Source: JBBIMS01 sp964531645 (lineage in GTDB: Bacteria > Acidobacteriota > Aminicenantia > JBFLYD01 > JBBIMS01). Taken from it: a stretch of DNA of 64,000 nt. Below, one piece after another: positions 53,458 to 62,230 of this stretch (positions are counted from its first letter, which is position 1; each line of letters starts with the position of its first letter). The translations under genes and the position numbers were made by a program. The stretch is taken from assembly GCA_964531645.1 (NCBI GenBank), contig CAZHEF010000004.1:1-64000 (forward strand), written 5' to 3'. The notes under the pieces are model-generated. The model was not told the origin of the DNA. It worked only from the letters and a program-made list of their open reading frames with translations, and searched no databases.

Positions 53458-54528
53458 CTAAAGACAGGTTCGCAGACTGAATTCTGCAAATGTATAAATT
53501 AGGAAATTTGAATTAATAGAACAAAAAAGGTGAGAAAAGTTAAGATTTAGAGCATCAATCTTTTTTTTCGAAGCTTTTCTCAATCTATCCATAATGGCTC
53601 TTCCGAGCCCCTCTTCTGCTACTGCTTCTGCAAAAATGACATCCACATCTGAGTTGTCAAGAACATGAAGAGCTGAAAATAGATTGCTTGCTGCTTCCCT
53701 TAAATCCCCCTTTTCTGAAAGAATTTCAAATTTATAGATTATTTCTATTTCAAAATCGGGCTTTTTAAAAAACAGAACTCCAATTTTCTTAAATTTTTCT
53801 CTCTCAATTTCTTCAAAATTTTTAAAAACAATCAAAGGTTTTTTGGGTGCATAATGGACGGGTAAAGTGCCTGGAGAAAGGGGTTTTGAAGGAAGAAAAG
53901 GCTCCACCTCCCCTACAATCCCTTCTATATCTTCTACTGGTAACCCACCTGGTCTTAAAAGGAAACATCTCTCCTCCTCAAAAAGGATTATTGTGGATTC
54001 AACACCAACCTTGCAGGGACCCCCATCAAGAATAATATCTACCTGATCCTTTATTTGCTTCTCAATCTGATAAACAGAAGTAGGACTTAAATAACCGAAA
54101 GGATTAGCGCTGGGAGCAGATATGGGAAACGAAGCACTGGCAAGAAGTTCAAGGGCAACGGGATGAGCTGGTATTCGTATACCCACAGTAGGAAGACCGG
54201 CTGTAACAATTTCAGGGATTTCATCCCTTTTGGGAAGAACAATTGTTAGGGGCCCTGGCCAGAATCTTTCTCCGACCTTTCTTGCTTTGGATGGGAAAAA
54301 TTTTACAAGTTTTTCCACATACCCAATATCTCCAACATGAACTATAAGGGGATCAAACTTTGGCCTCTTTTTGACTTCAAATATTTTGGAAACAGCTATG
54401 GGATTAAAAACATTTGCGCCTAATCCATAAACGGTCTCTGTGGGGAATATTACAAGTCCTCCTTCATTAAGAACTTCTACACCTCTATCTATCGATTCTT
54501 TTTTAAATCCATCAAGGATTTTACCCAT
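53458..54528 (-). CDS. L-threonylcarbamoyladenylate synthase (Sua5/TsaC)
   Basis: Sua5-type enzyme of 356 aa for the t6A modification of tRNA. The YrdC domain (about 8-200) has FPTETVYGLGANVFNPIAVSKIFEVKKRPKFDPLIVHV and the SAPSANPFGYLSPTS loop; the C-terminal Sua5 domain (about 220-320) has PLSPGTLPVHYAPKKPL. The last ~40 residues after the usual VMDRLRKAS end are poorly matched and could be frame drift. It lies 17 nt after mogA on the same strand. Confidence 0.92.
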   Translation of the reverse strand: MGKILDGFKKESIDRGVEVLNEGGLVIFPTETVYGLGANVFNPIAVSKIFEVKKRPKFDPLIVHVGDIGYVEKLVKFFPSKARKVGERFWPGPLTIVLPKRDEIPEIVTAGLPTVGIRIPAHPVALELLASASFPISAPSANPFGYLSPTSVYQIEKQIKDQVDIILDGGPCKVGVESTIILFEEERCFLLRPGGLPVEDIEGIVGEVEPFLPSKPLSPGTLPVHYAPKKPLIVFKNFEEIEREKFKKIGVLFFKKPDFEIEIIYKFEILSEKGDLREAASNLFSALHVLDNSDVDVIFAEAVAEEGLGRAIMDRLRKASKKKIDALNLNFSHLFCSINSNFLIYTFAEFSLRTCL

Positions 54529-54545
54529 TTTTTATGGAGAGCTTT

Positions 54546-55064
54546 TTAGTGAAAATCAGGCAATCCTTTTATTGTTTTAATAGCATGAACCAAAACAGGT
54601 AGAATTGTAAGGAAACATTCCTTAACACCATTGGGACTTCCTGGTAAATTTACTATCAGAGTTCCTTTTCTCACACCACACACTCCCCTGCTCAAAACTG
54701 AAAATGGATTATTTTTAAACCCTTCAATTCTCATTATTTCAGAGATTCCAGGAACTTCCTTCTCTATTAATGTTGATGTTACATCAGGAGTAATGTCTCT
54801 TTTTGAAAGCCCTGTTCCTCCGGTTGTGAAAAGTAAATCAACAGAATATTCATCGATAGCAAGGAGAATGGCATTTTTTATTTCCTCCGACTCATCGGGA
54901 ACAATGGTATAAAAGTTTACCTGTCCTCTCAGCTGATCCTCAACAAGCTCCTTGAGTAAAATTCCGCTTTCATCTTTCCTTTCCTTTCTAAAACATCTAT
55001 CTGAAACTGTAATTATTCCTGCTTTTATTTTCATCTCCATTGCTTCGTAAAATTCTCTTCCCAT
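54546..55064 (-). CDS. mogA: Molybdopterin adenylyltransferase (MogA/MoaB)
   Basis: MogA-like protein of 172 aa, which activates molybdopterin before metal insertion. The motifs TTGGTGLSKRDITPDVT and GTLIVNLPGSPNGVKECF are diagnostic. The start at 55064 overlaps the MOSC stop (TAATG) and has AAAGGA upstream. With two AOR-family enzymes in the window, it probably supports tungsten or molybdenum pterin cofactor synthesis. Confidence 0.92.
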   Translation of the reverse strand: MGREFYEAMEMKIKAGIITVSDRCFRKERKDESGILLKELVEDQLRGQVNFYTIVPDESEEIKNAILLAIDEYSVDLLFTTGGTGLSKRDITPDVTSTLIEKEVPGISEIMRIEGFKNNPFSVLSRGVCGVRKGTLIVNLPGSPNGVKECFLTILPVLVHAIKTIKGLPDFH

Positions 55065-55498
55065 TATCCTTTTTCTAAAAAGACAGGGTCATTTTTTTTT
55101 ACCAAGCCACCTTTTAAAATTCTCATAAATACTCCCTCAACAGGCATTATACAATCACCAGTCTGGTAATATATTATGCATCGCTCGTGACATTCTTTCC
55201 CGATCATTACAATTTCGGTCTCCACATCATTTCCAAGTTTTAGTTTATCCCCAACCTCAAGTTTTTCAAAATTCAAGCCCTCAACAACAAGATTCTCACC
55301 GAAATCTCCAAACTCAATTGATGGAATTTTTTCCTTTATCCTGATAATGCTCTCAAGGGGGAGCATTGAGACTTCCCTTTGGGAACCAGCATGAAAATCT
55401 CCCTCAATTCCCCATTTCTCTACGAATATTGCAAAATCACACTCCTTTTTCCTTCCCTTATCAGTGCTTTTACAGATAGCAACTACTTTTCCTTTCAT
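55064..55498 (-). CDS. MOSC-domain protein
   Basis: Start 55498 is used because the 29 residues before it look like non-coding sequence and a TATAAT box sits 7 nt upstream; product 144 aa. It has the MOSC-type VAICKS, GIEGDFHAGSQREVSMLP, FGDFGENLVVEGLNF and the Cys/His region GKECHERCIIYYQTGDCIMP. MOSC proteins carry or transfer sulfur for Mo/W cofactors. Coupled to mogA by a 1-bp overlap. There is no Shine-Dalgarno. Confidence 0.88.
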   Translation of the reverse strand: MKGKVVAICKSTDKGRKKECDFAIFVEKWGIEGDFHAGSQREVSMLPLESIIRIKEKIPSIEFGDFGENLVVEGLNFEKLEVGDKLKLGNDVETEIVMIGKECHERCIIYYQTGDCIMPVEGVFMRILKGGLVKKNDPVFLEKG

Positions 55499-55506
55499 TA
55501 AATAAA

Positions 55507-55512
55507 TTATAC
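55507..55512 (-). promoter_or_regulatory. -10 box of the MOSC-mogA operon, apparently leaderless
   Basis: TATAAT (read on minus) ends 8 nt before the ATG at 55498, with no Shine-Dalgarno in between. A -35 is not clear. Confidence 0.45.
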
Positions 55513-55578
55513 ATAAAAGTTTAACTTTTCCAAAACTAAACTTTATTGCAAAGGTCAAATTATAATAGCTGGGAGCTA

Positions 55579-55606
55579 TTGACATAAAAAAAGTAATGTG
55601 TAAAAT
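55579..55606 (+). promoter_or_regulatory. Promoter of tRNA-Gly/tRNA-Cys
   Basis: TTGACA (55579-55584), 16-bp spacer, TAAAAT (55601-55606), one mismatch to the -10 consensus. The start is expected about 6 nt before tRNA-Gly. Confidence 0.7.
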
Positions 55607-55618
55607 TTAATAATGGAT

Positions 55619-55693
55619 GCGGGAATAGCTCAGTGGTAGAGCACAACCTTGCCAAGGTTGGGGTCGCGGGTTCAAGTCCCGTTTCCCGCTCCA
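55619..55693 (+). tRNA. tRNA-Gly (anticodon GCC)
   Basis: 75 nt with encoded CCA. Acceptor GCGGGAA/TTCCCGC, anticodon stem CAACC/GGTTG around TTGCCAA, T arm GCGGGTTCAAGTCCCG. Followed 7 nt later by tRNA-Cys. Confidence 0.97.
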
Positions 55694-55700
55694 GATTTTT

Positions 55701-55772
55701 GGCGGCGTGGCCAAGCGGTAAGGCGGAGGTCTGCAAAACCTCTATTCATCGGTTCGAATCCGGTCGCCGCCT
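55701..55772 (+). tRNA. tRNA-Cys (anticodon GCA)
   Basis: Acceptor GGCGGCG/CGCCGCC, anticodon stem GAGGT/ACCTC around CTGCAAA, T loop GGTTCGAATCC. After the discriminator T the sequence is CTA, so CCA is not encoded and must be added. In contrast, tRNA-Lys and tRNA-Gly here encode CCA. Confidence 0.96.
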
Positions 55773-55797
55773 CTAAATTTTGCTTCGGGAGTAAGAA

Positions 55798-56154
55798 ATG
55801 ACAGAAATATTATCAATTATTGGAATCATTGCCCTCGTTATTTTTATTGTTGCTCTTGTCCTTTTAATTTCCATTTTTCCGCAGATAAAGAAAAATGCAA
55901 AGGAGGCAAATGAGGCTTTGATTGAATTCAAAGCATTCACTCAGAATTTAAACAGACTCACCCAGAAACTTATGGACAGGACTGATGATTTAGGGGCAAC
56001 TCTGGGATCAGCAAGAAGAGGGTGGGAGGATCTGACAAGAGCTCTTTCCTTTTCTCTGCAGACAGGGCTTTCTAAGTTTTCACCCATCTTAGGAATAGCT
56101 CTCACCCTTTTAAATATTTTTCAAACTTTAAAAAAAGGAGGAAAAAATGGCTGA
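55798..56154 (+). CDS. Small membrane-anchored protein (DUF948-like)
   Basis: Protein of 118 aa with an N-terminal hydrophobic anchor (LSIIGIIALVIFIVALVLLISIF), a helical middle part rich in K/N/T (AKEANEALIEFKAFTQNLNRLTQKL) and a weakly hydrophobic C-terminal segment (FSPILGIALTLLNIFQTL). This layout resembles DUF948 proteins, which pair with YtxH as here (next gene overlaps by 8 bp). Role unknown, perhaps envelope stress. Confidence 0.75.
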   Translation: MTEILSIIGIIALVIFIVALVLLISIFPQIKKNAKEANEALIEFKAFTQNLNRLTQKLMDRTDDLGATLGSARRGWEDLTRALSFSLQTGLSKFSPILGIALTLLNIFQTLKKGGKNG

Positions 56155-56353
56155 AGAAAAAGGAACTGGACTTTTGGAAGTTACCATAGCTTTTCTTTTT
56201 GGTGCCCTTGTTGGAACAGCCCTCGGGCTTCTATTTGCTCCAGCTTCTGGAGCTGAAACGAGAAAAAAGCTTCAGGAACTTGCCCAGAGAGCTTCTGAGA
56301 AGGTTAAAGAAACATATGAAGAGCTGACTGTAAAGGAGCCAAAAGGCTTATAA
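56147..56353 (+). CDS. YtxH-domain protein
   Basis: Protein of 68 aa with a hydrophobic glycine-rich segment (LLEVTIAFLFGALVGTALGLLFAPASG) and the YtxH hallmark LLFAPASGAETRKKLQE, then a charged helix. Shine-Dalgarno GGAGG lies 6 nt upstream, inside the 3' end of the preceding gene, which overlaps it by 8 bp. Confidence 0.88.
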   Translation: MAEEKGTGLLEVTIAFLFGALVGTALGLLFAPASGAETRKKLQELAQRASEKVKETYEELTVKEPKGL

Positions 56354-56366
56354 AATTTTATGAATA

Positions 56367-57575
56367 ATGAAAAATGTTGTTTCTGTTCTTATGGCAGGAG
56401 GTGGAGGAGAGCGATTATATCCTTTAACAAAGCATGAGGCTAAGCCAGCAGTTCCATTTGGCGGTATATACAGAATAATTGATTTCACTTTAAGCAATTG
56501 TATTAATTCAGGAATAAGAAAAATATTTGTCCTGACTCAGTATAAATCCCAATCACTTATAAGACATCTAAGGGACGGATGGAGTATACTCAGTCCACCT
56601 CTCGGAGAATTTATTGAGATCCTCCATCCCCAGAAGAGGATTTCAGAATACTGGTATCTGGGAACAGCCGATGCAGTATATCAGAATATTTATTCAATAG
56701 AGGAAGAAAAACCAGAATTTGTATTTGTCCTTGCCGGGGATCATATTTACAAAATCGATTACAGAGATATGTTGAACTTTCATAAAGGAAATGGAGCGGA
56801 ACTTACAATAGGGATTATTGAGATGGATGTATCAGAAGCTAAAAGGTTCGGTGTAGTGCAAATAGATTCTGATTCAAAAATTATTGGATTTGAGGAAAAA
56901 CCATCTTTTCCTAAAACAATCCCAGGAAAATCTGATAAAGCATTTGTTTCAATGGGTATATACATATTCAAATCAGAAATTCTCTACAGAGAACTTGAGA
57001 TAGACAATAAAAACAAAAATTCCTCCCACGATTTTGGAAGGGATATTATCCCTAAAATGATAGGAAAATACAAAGTTTATGGTTTTAACTTTTATGACTA
57101 TGAAAAGGGAGAGCCATGCTACTGGAAAGATATTGGAACAATTGATGCTTACTATGAGAGCAACATGGATCTTATTTCAATTACTCCAAAATTCAATCTA
57201 TACGACTATGATTGGCCTATAAGGACTTTTATTCCTGTATACCCTCCTGCGAAATTTGTGCATGCTGAGGAGGGAAGAATAGGACATTCTATAAATTCCC
57301 TTGTCTCCCATGGCTCTATAATTTCAGGGGGATTTGTAATTAATTCAATACTTTCTTCCAACATAAAGGTTCATAGTTATTCAATTGTTGAAGGCTGTGT
57401 CATACATCATGATGTGGAAATAGGGAGAAGGTCAAAAATAAAGAGGGCAATTGTTATGGCAAGGACAAAAATTCCTCCTGATACTGAAATAGGATACAAC
57501 TACGAGGAGGATTTGAAAAGATTTATTGTTTCTCCTAAGAAGGTTGCTGTAGTCCAGCCAGAGGATTTCTATTGA
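56367..57575 (+). CDS. glgC: Glucose-1-phosphate adenylyltransferase
   Basis: ADP-glucose pyrophosphorylase of 402 aa for glycogen synthesis. It has MAGGGGERLYPLTKHEAKPAVPFGG, IIDFTLSNCINSG, LAGDHIYKIDY, GFEEKP, PCYWKDIGTIDAYYE and a left-handed beta-helix C-terminus. TATAAA stands 12 nt before the ATG and no Shine-Dalgarno is seen. No other glycogen genes are adjacent. Confidence 0.93.
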   Translation: MKNVVSVLMAGGGGERLYPLTKHEAKPAVPFGGIYRIIDFTLSNCINSGIRKIFVLTQYKSQSLIRHLRDGWSILSPPLGEFIEILHPQKRISEYWYLGTADAVYQNIYSIEEEKPEFVFVLAGDHIYKIDYRDMLNFHKGNGAELTIGIIEMDVSEAKRFGVVQIDSDSKIIGFEEKPSFPKTIPGKSDKAFVSMGIYIFKSEILYRELEIDNKNKNSSHDFGRDIIPKMIGKYKVYGFNFYDYEKGEPCYWKDIGTIDAYYESNMDLISITPKFNLYDYDWPIRTFIPVYPPAKFVHAEEGRIGHSINSLVSHGSIISGGFVINSILSSNIKVHSYSIVEGCVIHHDVEIGRRSKIKRAIVMARTKIPPDTEIGYNYEEDLKRFIVSPKKVAVVQPEDFY

Positions 57576-57601
57576 TTTTTTCTGGAAAAATAAAATTTTG
57601 C

Positions 57602-57629
57602 TTGACAATTTATATTTAAACTGTATAAA
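57602..57629 (+). promoter_or_regulatory. Promoter upstream of the deacetylase-like gene
   Basis: TTGACA (57602-57607), 16-bp spacer, TATAAA (57624-57629). The expected leader to the ATG at 57778 is about 140 nt long. Confidence 0.6.
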
Positions 57630-57777
57630 ATTCTAATTCATGAAATTTTTTGATTTTTCCTCTGACTGATAAAGTTAAACATATGGAAAGAAATCAGAGC
57701 TTGGAAATTAATTTTTTCTCTCTCTCTTCTTTAATTGGAATGGACGGTGAAAATTTAAACTGTAAGGAGAAAGAGCA

Positions 57778-59673
57778 ATGAGAAAAGCTATTATTATGAC
57801 AGCATTGATGCTTCTTTTCTGTTTACTCTCCTTCTCGGATCCAGTCCGTTACAGAGTTCTCATTGTCGAAGGGTCCGACACCTATGATGAGTATTTAAAC
57901 TCTTTTTTTATTGAAAAAATGCTTATAAGCTGGAACATTCCTTTTGACAAGCTAAAGGTGAACCAAAGAATTACAGGTGATATTCTGAAAAGAGGAATAA
58001 CTTTACTATACTCATCAATCATCCTATCAAGATCTTCTTCTTATCTTAATAATGAGGAGGTAAATCTTCTAAAGAGCCTTTCAGGAGAATATGGCTTAAG
58101 TGTCATATCTTTCTTTAATTTTCCTGACGATAGGATTTCCTCTATTTTTGGAATAAAGTCATTTTCTGGTTTTAAGTCAGCGCACAGATTTGACCTAACA
58201 AATGTCGATCCCTTTATCACACTGGGGTTTGAAGGGGAACGACTTTATGGTGGCCATTTTATGGGTGTCGCAGCAGAAAAAACAATAAAAAAATATGTTC
58301 ACGGAAATGGTGACCCTGTATTTTTCTCTTACGAGTATAATAAAGGGACAAATTACTATTTTGGATTTTTCCCTCTTGACTGGGGTATTTATGATGGAAG
58401 GCATCTCCTTCTTAGAAGAGCTATTTTCCAGAACAGCGGCTTTGGATTCCTCTATTTCGATCTTGAAGGGACTCTTCTTATGAGATTCGATGACCCATTG
58501 GGCCCAGTTGTTGCTCTATCAGACCCTGCGGGTATTCCATATTTCCCTTCCAGCAAAAAAATGGACAGAAATGACTGGAGGCGGACAGTAGAAGTTCTCA
58601 AAAAACACAATGCTGGCATGAGTTTACTTGTTACAACAGGATTTCCCGACGATGCCAATCCCTCAAGGGGAATACTTTTCAAGAATGGAGTTGAAATAAC
58701 CAGTAGAACCTGTGGAACAGTTTACGATACAAAGGATTTGAAATATCAATTTATTTCAGGAACAAGGGCAGGAAAAACAATGAATTTTGAAGAAGAATAC
58801 AAGGCATTAAAGGAAGCAATGGAGTATGAAAAAATAGACATTCAACAGCATGGATGGACTCATTACGATTTGCATAGATGGGTATGGTGCGCATCTCCAT
58901 CCAAATACTCCCCTGATCCCTGGGTACAAGAGTTCTATCATTATTACAATAGTTCTGACGCATCCTATTCCGAGCAATGGAATGCAATAGAAAATGGATA
59001 CAATAATATAAAGAGCTGGTTCGGGGTTGAGCCAGCTTTTTTTGCTTTTCCTGCCAATGCTTATTCAAAAAATACTTTTGATGTGCTCAAAAATTTTGGA
59101 TATAGAATGGCTAATGGAATTGATAAGAACTTCTTTCTATTAAAGGATGGGAAGTTCATTGTTCCTTATTTTATTGAAACAACATCTGCAAAGCTTCTCC
59201 AGTGGAATCCTTACATGGTAAATATCTGGATTCCGAGGTCATTCCCCTTCATTGTATACACCCATGATTACGAACTCCTATATTTCGGAATTGATTGGCT
59301 CGATTTGTGGTTTGAACAGTTTGAGAAGTTGAATGTAAAAAATTTTATGACTTTTGGAGAACTCCTCGGATATTTACTCTCGGAGGTAGAAGCTGTTGTA
59401 AGACCAGAGCTATACGGAATGACCTTTACCATAGATATTTCCAACACAGGTGGACCCAATGACCTTCCATCTTCAAGATATTTCAGCTCAAGGAATATGA
59501 TAATTCTATTTAAAGTTCCTAAGAAATGGGTTGGACATAAAGAGCTTCGGGGAAAAGAGATTATTGAAATTAAATTAGACCCCTTTAAAGAAAAAACCTT
59601 TTATGTGGGTAGGTTTAATATTTCAGAGAAGGATAGCTGGAAGGAGCGAGCCGATAAACCATCAGGAAAATAA
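57778..59673 (+). CDS. Secreted protein with polysaccharide-deacetylase-like fold
   Basis: Protein of 631 aa with a signal peptide (MRKAIIMTALMLLFCLLSFS). Residues about 20-225 are an unassigned domain. Residues about 235-490 look like a NodB-type (beta/alpha)7 barrel: LLMRFDDPLG (metal Asp), IDIQQHGWTHYDL (the HxxxH pair), FFAFPANAYSKNTFDVLKNFGYRMANG and YTHDYELLYFG. It may deacetylate an extracellular glycan. AAGGAG precedes the ATG by 8 nt. A GH-type alternative cannot be excluded. Confidence 0.7.
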   Translation: MRKAIIMTALMLLFCLLSFSDPVRYRVLIVEGSDTYDEYLNSFFIEKMLISWNIPFDKLKVNQRITGDILKRGITLLYSSIILSRSSSYLNNEEVNLLKSLSGEYGLSVISFFNFPDDRISSIFGIKSFSGFKSAHRFDLTNVDPFITLGFEGERLYGGHFMGVAAEKTIKKYVHGNGDPVFFSYEYNKGTNYYFGFFPLDWGIYDGRHLLLRRAIFQNSGFGFLYFDLEGTLLMRFDDPLGPVVALSDPAGIPYFPSSKKMDRNDWRRTVEVLKKHNAGMSLLVTTGFPDDANPSRGILFKNGVEITSRTCGTVYDTKDLKYQFISGTRAGKTMNFEEEYKALKEAMEYEKIDIQQHGWTHYDLHRWVWCASPSKYSPDPWVQEFYHYYNSSDASYSEQWNAIENGYNNIKSWFGVEPAFFAFPANAYSKNTFDVLKNFGYRMANGIDKNFFLLKDGKFIVPYFIETTSAKLLQWNPYMVNIWIPRSFPFIVYTHDYELLYFGIDWLDLWFEQFEKLNVKNFMTFGELLGYLLSEVEAVVRPELYGMTFTIDISNTGGPNDLPSSRYFSSRNMIILFKVPKKWVGHKELRGKEIIEIKLDPFKEKTFYVGRFNISEKDSWKERADKPSGK

Positions 59674-59696
59674 TTATTTAATTTGAATTCCATTGC

Positions 59697-59725
59697 TTGA
59701 CATAGAATTTTCTCTATGATAAAAA
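59697..59725 (+). promoter_or_regulatory. Candidate promoter upstream of trpB2
   Basis: TTGACA (59697-59702), 17-bp spacer, TAAAAA (59720-59725). The leader toward the next gene contains the assembly gap. Confidence 0.45.
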
Positions 59726-59782
59726 AATCTATGCTTCTATGCAAGATGCCGAAAAATAATTCTCTGAAATCAATAAATCAAC

Positions 59783-59792
59783 NNNNNNNNNN
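59783..59792. other. Assembly gap (10 N)
   Basis: Ten N bases of unknown true length break the spacer between the deacetylase-like gene and trpB2. The real gap may be larger. Confidence 0.95.
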
Positions 59793-59797
59793 CTGGT

Positions 59798-59815
59798 GGG
59801 CGGGTTCTCCCGCCC
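59798..59815. repeat. GC-rich hairpin at the assembly gap
   Basis: GGGCGGG/CCCGCCC forms a perfect 7-bp stem with a TTCT loop, in sequence much richer in GC than its surroundings. It touches the gap, so it may be the edge of a longer repeat. Confidence 0.5.
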
Positions 59816-59883
59816 TGTCCACACTATAATTTCATTCTATTATTTTTAAAATTCTATAAAATCTTTGCTAAGGAGGTTTTTTA

Positions 59884-61164
59884 ATGAAAAGATTTTCAAA
59901 AAGAGAATTAGATTATTTACCTAAACATTTTTACAATATTAAATCTGCCCTTCCAACCCTTCCCAAACCACCTCTGAACCCTGTTACAAAGAAACCATTA
60001 AATCCCGATGAATTATCCGTCGTATTTCCCAAAGGTTTTATTGAACATGAAATAAGCACAGATGAATTCATACCAGTCCCTGAAGAGATTCTTGAAGTAT
60101 ATAGAATCTACAGACCCACTCCCCTTATCTACGCCAGTGGATTGAAAAAAGAACTTGATACGCCCGCAGAAATTTTCTACAAATATGAAGGGGTTGGACC
60201 TACCGGAAGTCACAAAAGTAACACTGCTCTTGTTCAGGCATACCTTGCTTCAAAAGAAGGTGTGAAGACACTGACTACAGAAACGGGAGCTGGTCAATGG
60301 GGTTCAGCTCTATCACATGCAGGATCTATTTTCGGTGTGAAAGTGAAAGTTTTCATGGTCAGAGCAAGCTACAGACAGAAGCCCGGGAGAAAAATAGTGA
60401 TGGAACTTTTCGGAGCAGATGTTGTGGATAGCCCGAGCAATCTTACAGAGTCGGGAAGAAGATTCTACTCTGAAAATCCTGAACATCCTGGAAGTCTCGG
60501 TATTGCAATATCTGAGGCAATAGAAATTGCTGTGAATAATCCTGATACAAAATATTCCCTCGGTTCTGTTCTCGATAGTGTCCTTATGCATCAGACTGTC
60601 ATTGGGCTTGAAGCTGAAAAACAGCTGGAAGAATTTGGTGTTGAACCCGACATAATTGTTGGATGCGTTGGAGGAGGCTCAAATTTTGCAGGTTTGAGTT
60701 TTCCCTTCGTGAGAAAAAATTTAAAAAAGAATGCAAAAATCAAGTTCATTGCTGTTGAGCCTGAAGCATGTCCTTCAATTACCAATGGAGAATTGAAATA
60801 CGACCATGGTGACACTGCAGGGCTAACCCCTCTTCTATTCATGCACACCCTCGGTAAAGATTTTGTCCCTCCTCCCATCCATGCAGGTGGTTTGAGATAT
60901 CATGGAATGGCTCCTCTCGTTTCCCATCTTGTTTCAATGGGAATTGTTGAGGCAAGGGCTTACAATCAGAAAGAAGTTTTTGAATCAGCTAAAATTTTTC
61001 TTAAAGCAGAAGGGATTCTTCCTGCTCCAGAGTCATCCCATGCAATAAAAGCTGTTATTGATGAAGCAATCGAAACAAAAAAAGAAGGCAAAAAGAAGAT
61101 AATTCTTTTTAACTTATCAGGCCATGGATTTCTCGACATCTCAGCTTATGAAAAAATCCCGTAG
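59884..61164 (+). CDS. trpB: Tryptophan synthase beta-like protein (TrpB2 type)
   Basis: PLP enzyme of 426 aa in the TrpB2 group, which is longer at the N-terminus than classical TrpB. The PLP Lys is in GPTGSHKSNTALVQAY (about residue 113), followed by TTETGAGQWGSALS, VGCVGGGSNFAGLSFPF and HAGGLRYHGMAPLVSH. It makes tryptophan from indole and serine, often without a TrpA partner. AAGGAGG precedes the ATG. No other trp genes are nearby. Confidence 0.9.
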   Translation: MKRFSKRELDYLPKHFYNIKSALPTLPKPPLNPVTKKPLNPDELSVVFPKGFIEHEISTDEFIPVPEEILEVYRIYRPTPLIYASGLKKELDTPAEIFYKYEGVGPTGSHKSNTALVQAYLASKEGVKTLTTETGAGQWGSALSHAGSIFGVKVKVFMVRASYRQKPGRKIVMELFGADVVDSPSNLTESGRRFYSENPEHPGSLGIAISEAIEIAVNNPDTKYSLGSVLDSVLMHQTVIGLEAEKQLEEFGVEPDIIVGCVGGGSNFAGLSFPFVRKNLKKNAKIKFIAVEPEACPSITNGELKYDHGDTAGLTPLLFMHTLGKDFVPPPIHAGGLRYHGMAPLVSHLVSMGIVEARAYNQKEVFESAKIFLKAEGILPAPESSHAIKAVIDEAIETKKEGKKKIILFNLSGHGFLDISAYEKIP

Positions 61165-61242
61165 CAAAATCTAAATAGAAGAGCTTTATTAAAAAGTCGA
61201 TTGCCTAAAACTGATAAAAGGGATAGAATTATAAATAACTGT

Positions 61243-62229
61243 ATGTTTGCAATAAAAGTAGAAGAACTTGTAAAAAAATTCAATGGTTTTACCGCTGTAG
61301 ACAACATATCATTTGATGTTCATTATGGTGAGCTTTTTGGTTTGCTCGGTCCCAATGGAGCTGGAAAAACAACCACAATAAATATTCTTTCAACTCTTTT
61401 AAAACCTACATCAGGGTATGCAGAAGTAGCTGGATTCGACATAAGGAAAAAAAGAGATGATGTGAGAAAGAGTATAGGTATAGTTTTTCAGGATCCAACC
61501 CTTGATACAAAATTGACAGGAAGGGAGAATCTTCTTTTCCACGCAATGATGTATGGCATTAAAAAAGATAAAGCTGAAAAAAGGATGAAAGAGGTTCTCG
61601 AGCTGGTTGAGCTTGAAGATAGAGCAGACACTCTTGTCGAAAAATATTCTGGAGGGATGAAGAGAAGACTTGAGATTGCAAGAGGCTTGATACACAGACC
61701 TAAAGTCTTATTTCTCGATGAGCCCACCCTTGGACTCGATGCTCAAACAAGAAGAAGAATATGGGATTATATAAAAAGGTTGAACAAGGAAACAGGAATT
61801 ACAATGATTCTCACGACCCATTACATGGAGGAAGCTGATTATCTCTGCGATAGAGTTGCAATAATTGACCATGGGAAAATTGTTGCCATTGACAACCCAG
61901 TAAATCTGAAGAACATGCTTGGAGGTGATGTTATTTCACTGGAGATCGAAGGGGGTGCTAATCATTACATTGAAAAATTAAAAGAGCTGAAATGGATTAA
62001 ATCTTTAAGGATACAAAACGGGATTTTGAGAATGAGCATGGAGATGGGTGAAAGGAAAATTCCCACTCTCGTTAACCTTGCAGAGAAAAGTGGCGTTAAG
62101 ATAAATTCAGTAAATCTCCACAAACCCAGCCTTGAGGATGTTTTTCTTTTCTATACAGGAAGGAAAATCAGAGATGAAGAGGGAGAAAGCGAAAAAAGAG
62201 AATGGATTATTAGAACGATAAGGCGATAG
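61243..62229 (+). CDS. ABC transporter ATP-binding protein (DrrA-type)
   Basis: ATPase of 328 aa from the ATG at 61243; an upstream TTG at 61201 would add 14 residues. Walker A is GPNGAGKTT, the Q-loop is VFQDPTLD, the signature is YSGGMKRRLEIA and Walker B is VLFLDEPTLGLD. The C-terminal tail (about 225-320) is the DrrA-type extension. It pairs with the permease 1 bp downstream as an exporter of unknown substrate, perhaps a drug, lipid or polysaccharide. Confidence 0.92.
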   Translation: MFAIKVEELVKKFNGFTAVDNISFDVHYGELFGLLGPNGAGKTTTINILSTLLKPTSGYAEVAGFDIRKKRDDVRKSIGIVFQDPTLDTKLTGRENLLFHAMMYGIKKDKAEKRMKEVLELVELEDRADTLVEKYSGGMKRRLEIARGLIHRPKVLFLDEPTLGLDAQTRRRIWDYIKRLNKETGITMILTTHYMEEADYLCDRVAIIDHGKIVAIDNPVNLKNMLGGDVISLEIEGGANHYIEKLKELKWIKSLRIQNGILRMSMEMGERKIPTLVNLAEKSGVKINSVNLHKPSLEDVFLFYTGRKIRDEEGESEKREWIIRTIRR

Positions 62230-62230
62230 G

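Noticed and set aside
53435..53475. Inverted repeat between the lipoprotein and sua5 genes
   Set aside because: CTGTCT/AGACAG and GTCTGC/GCAGAC pairs exist but have long loops and no T-tract, so they do not make a convincing terminator.
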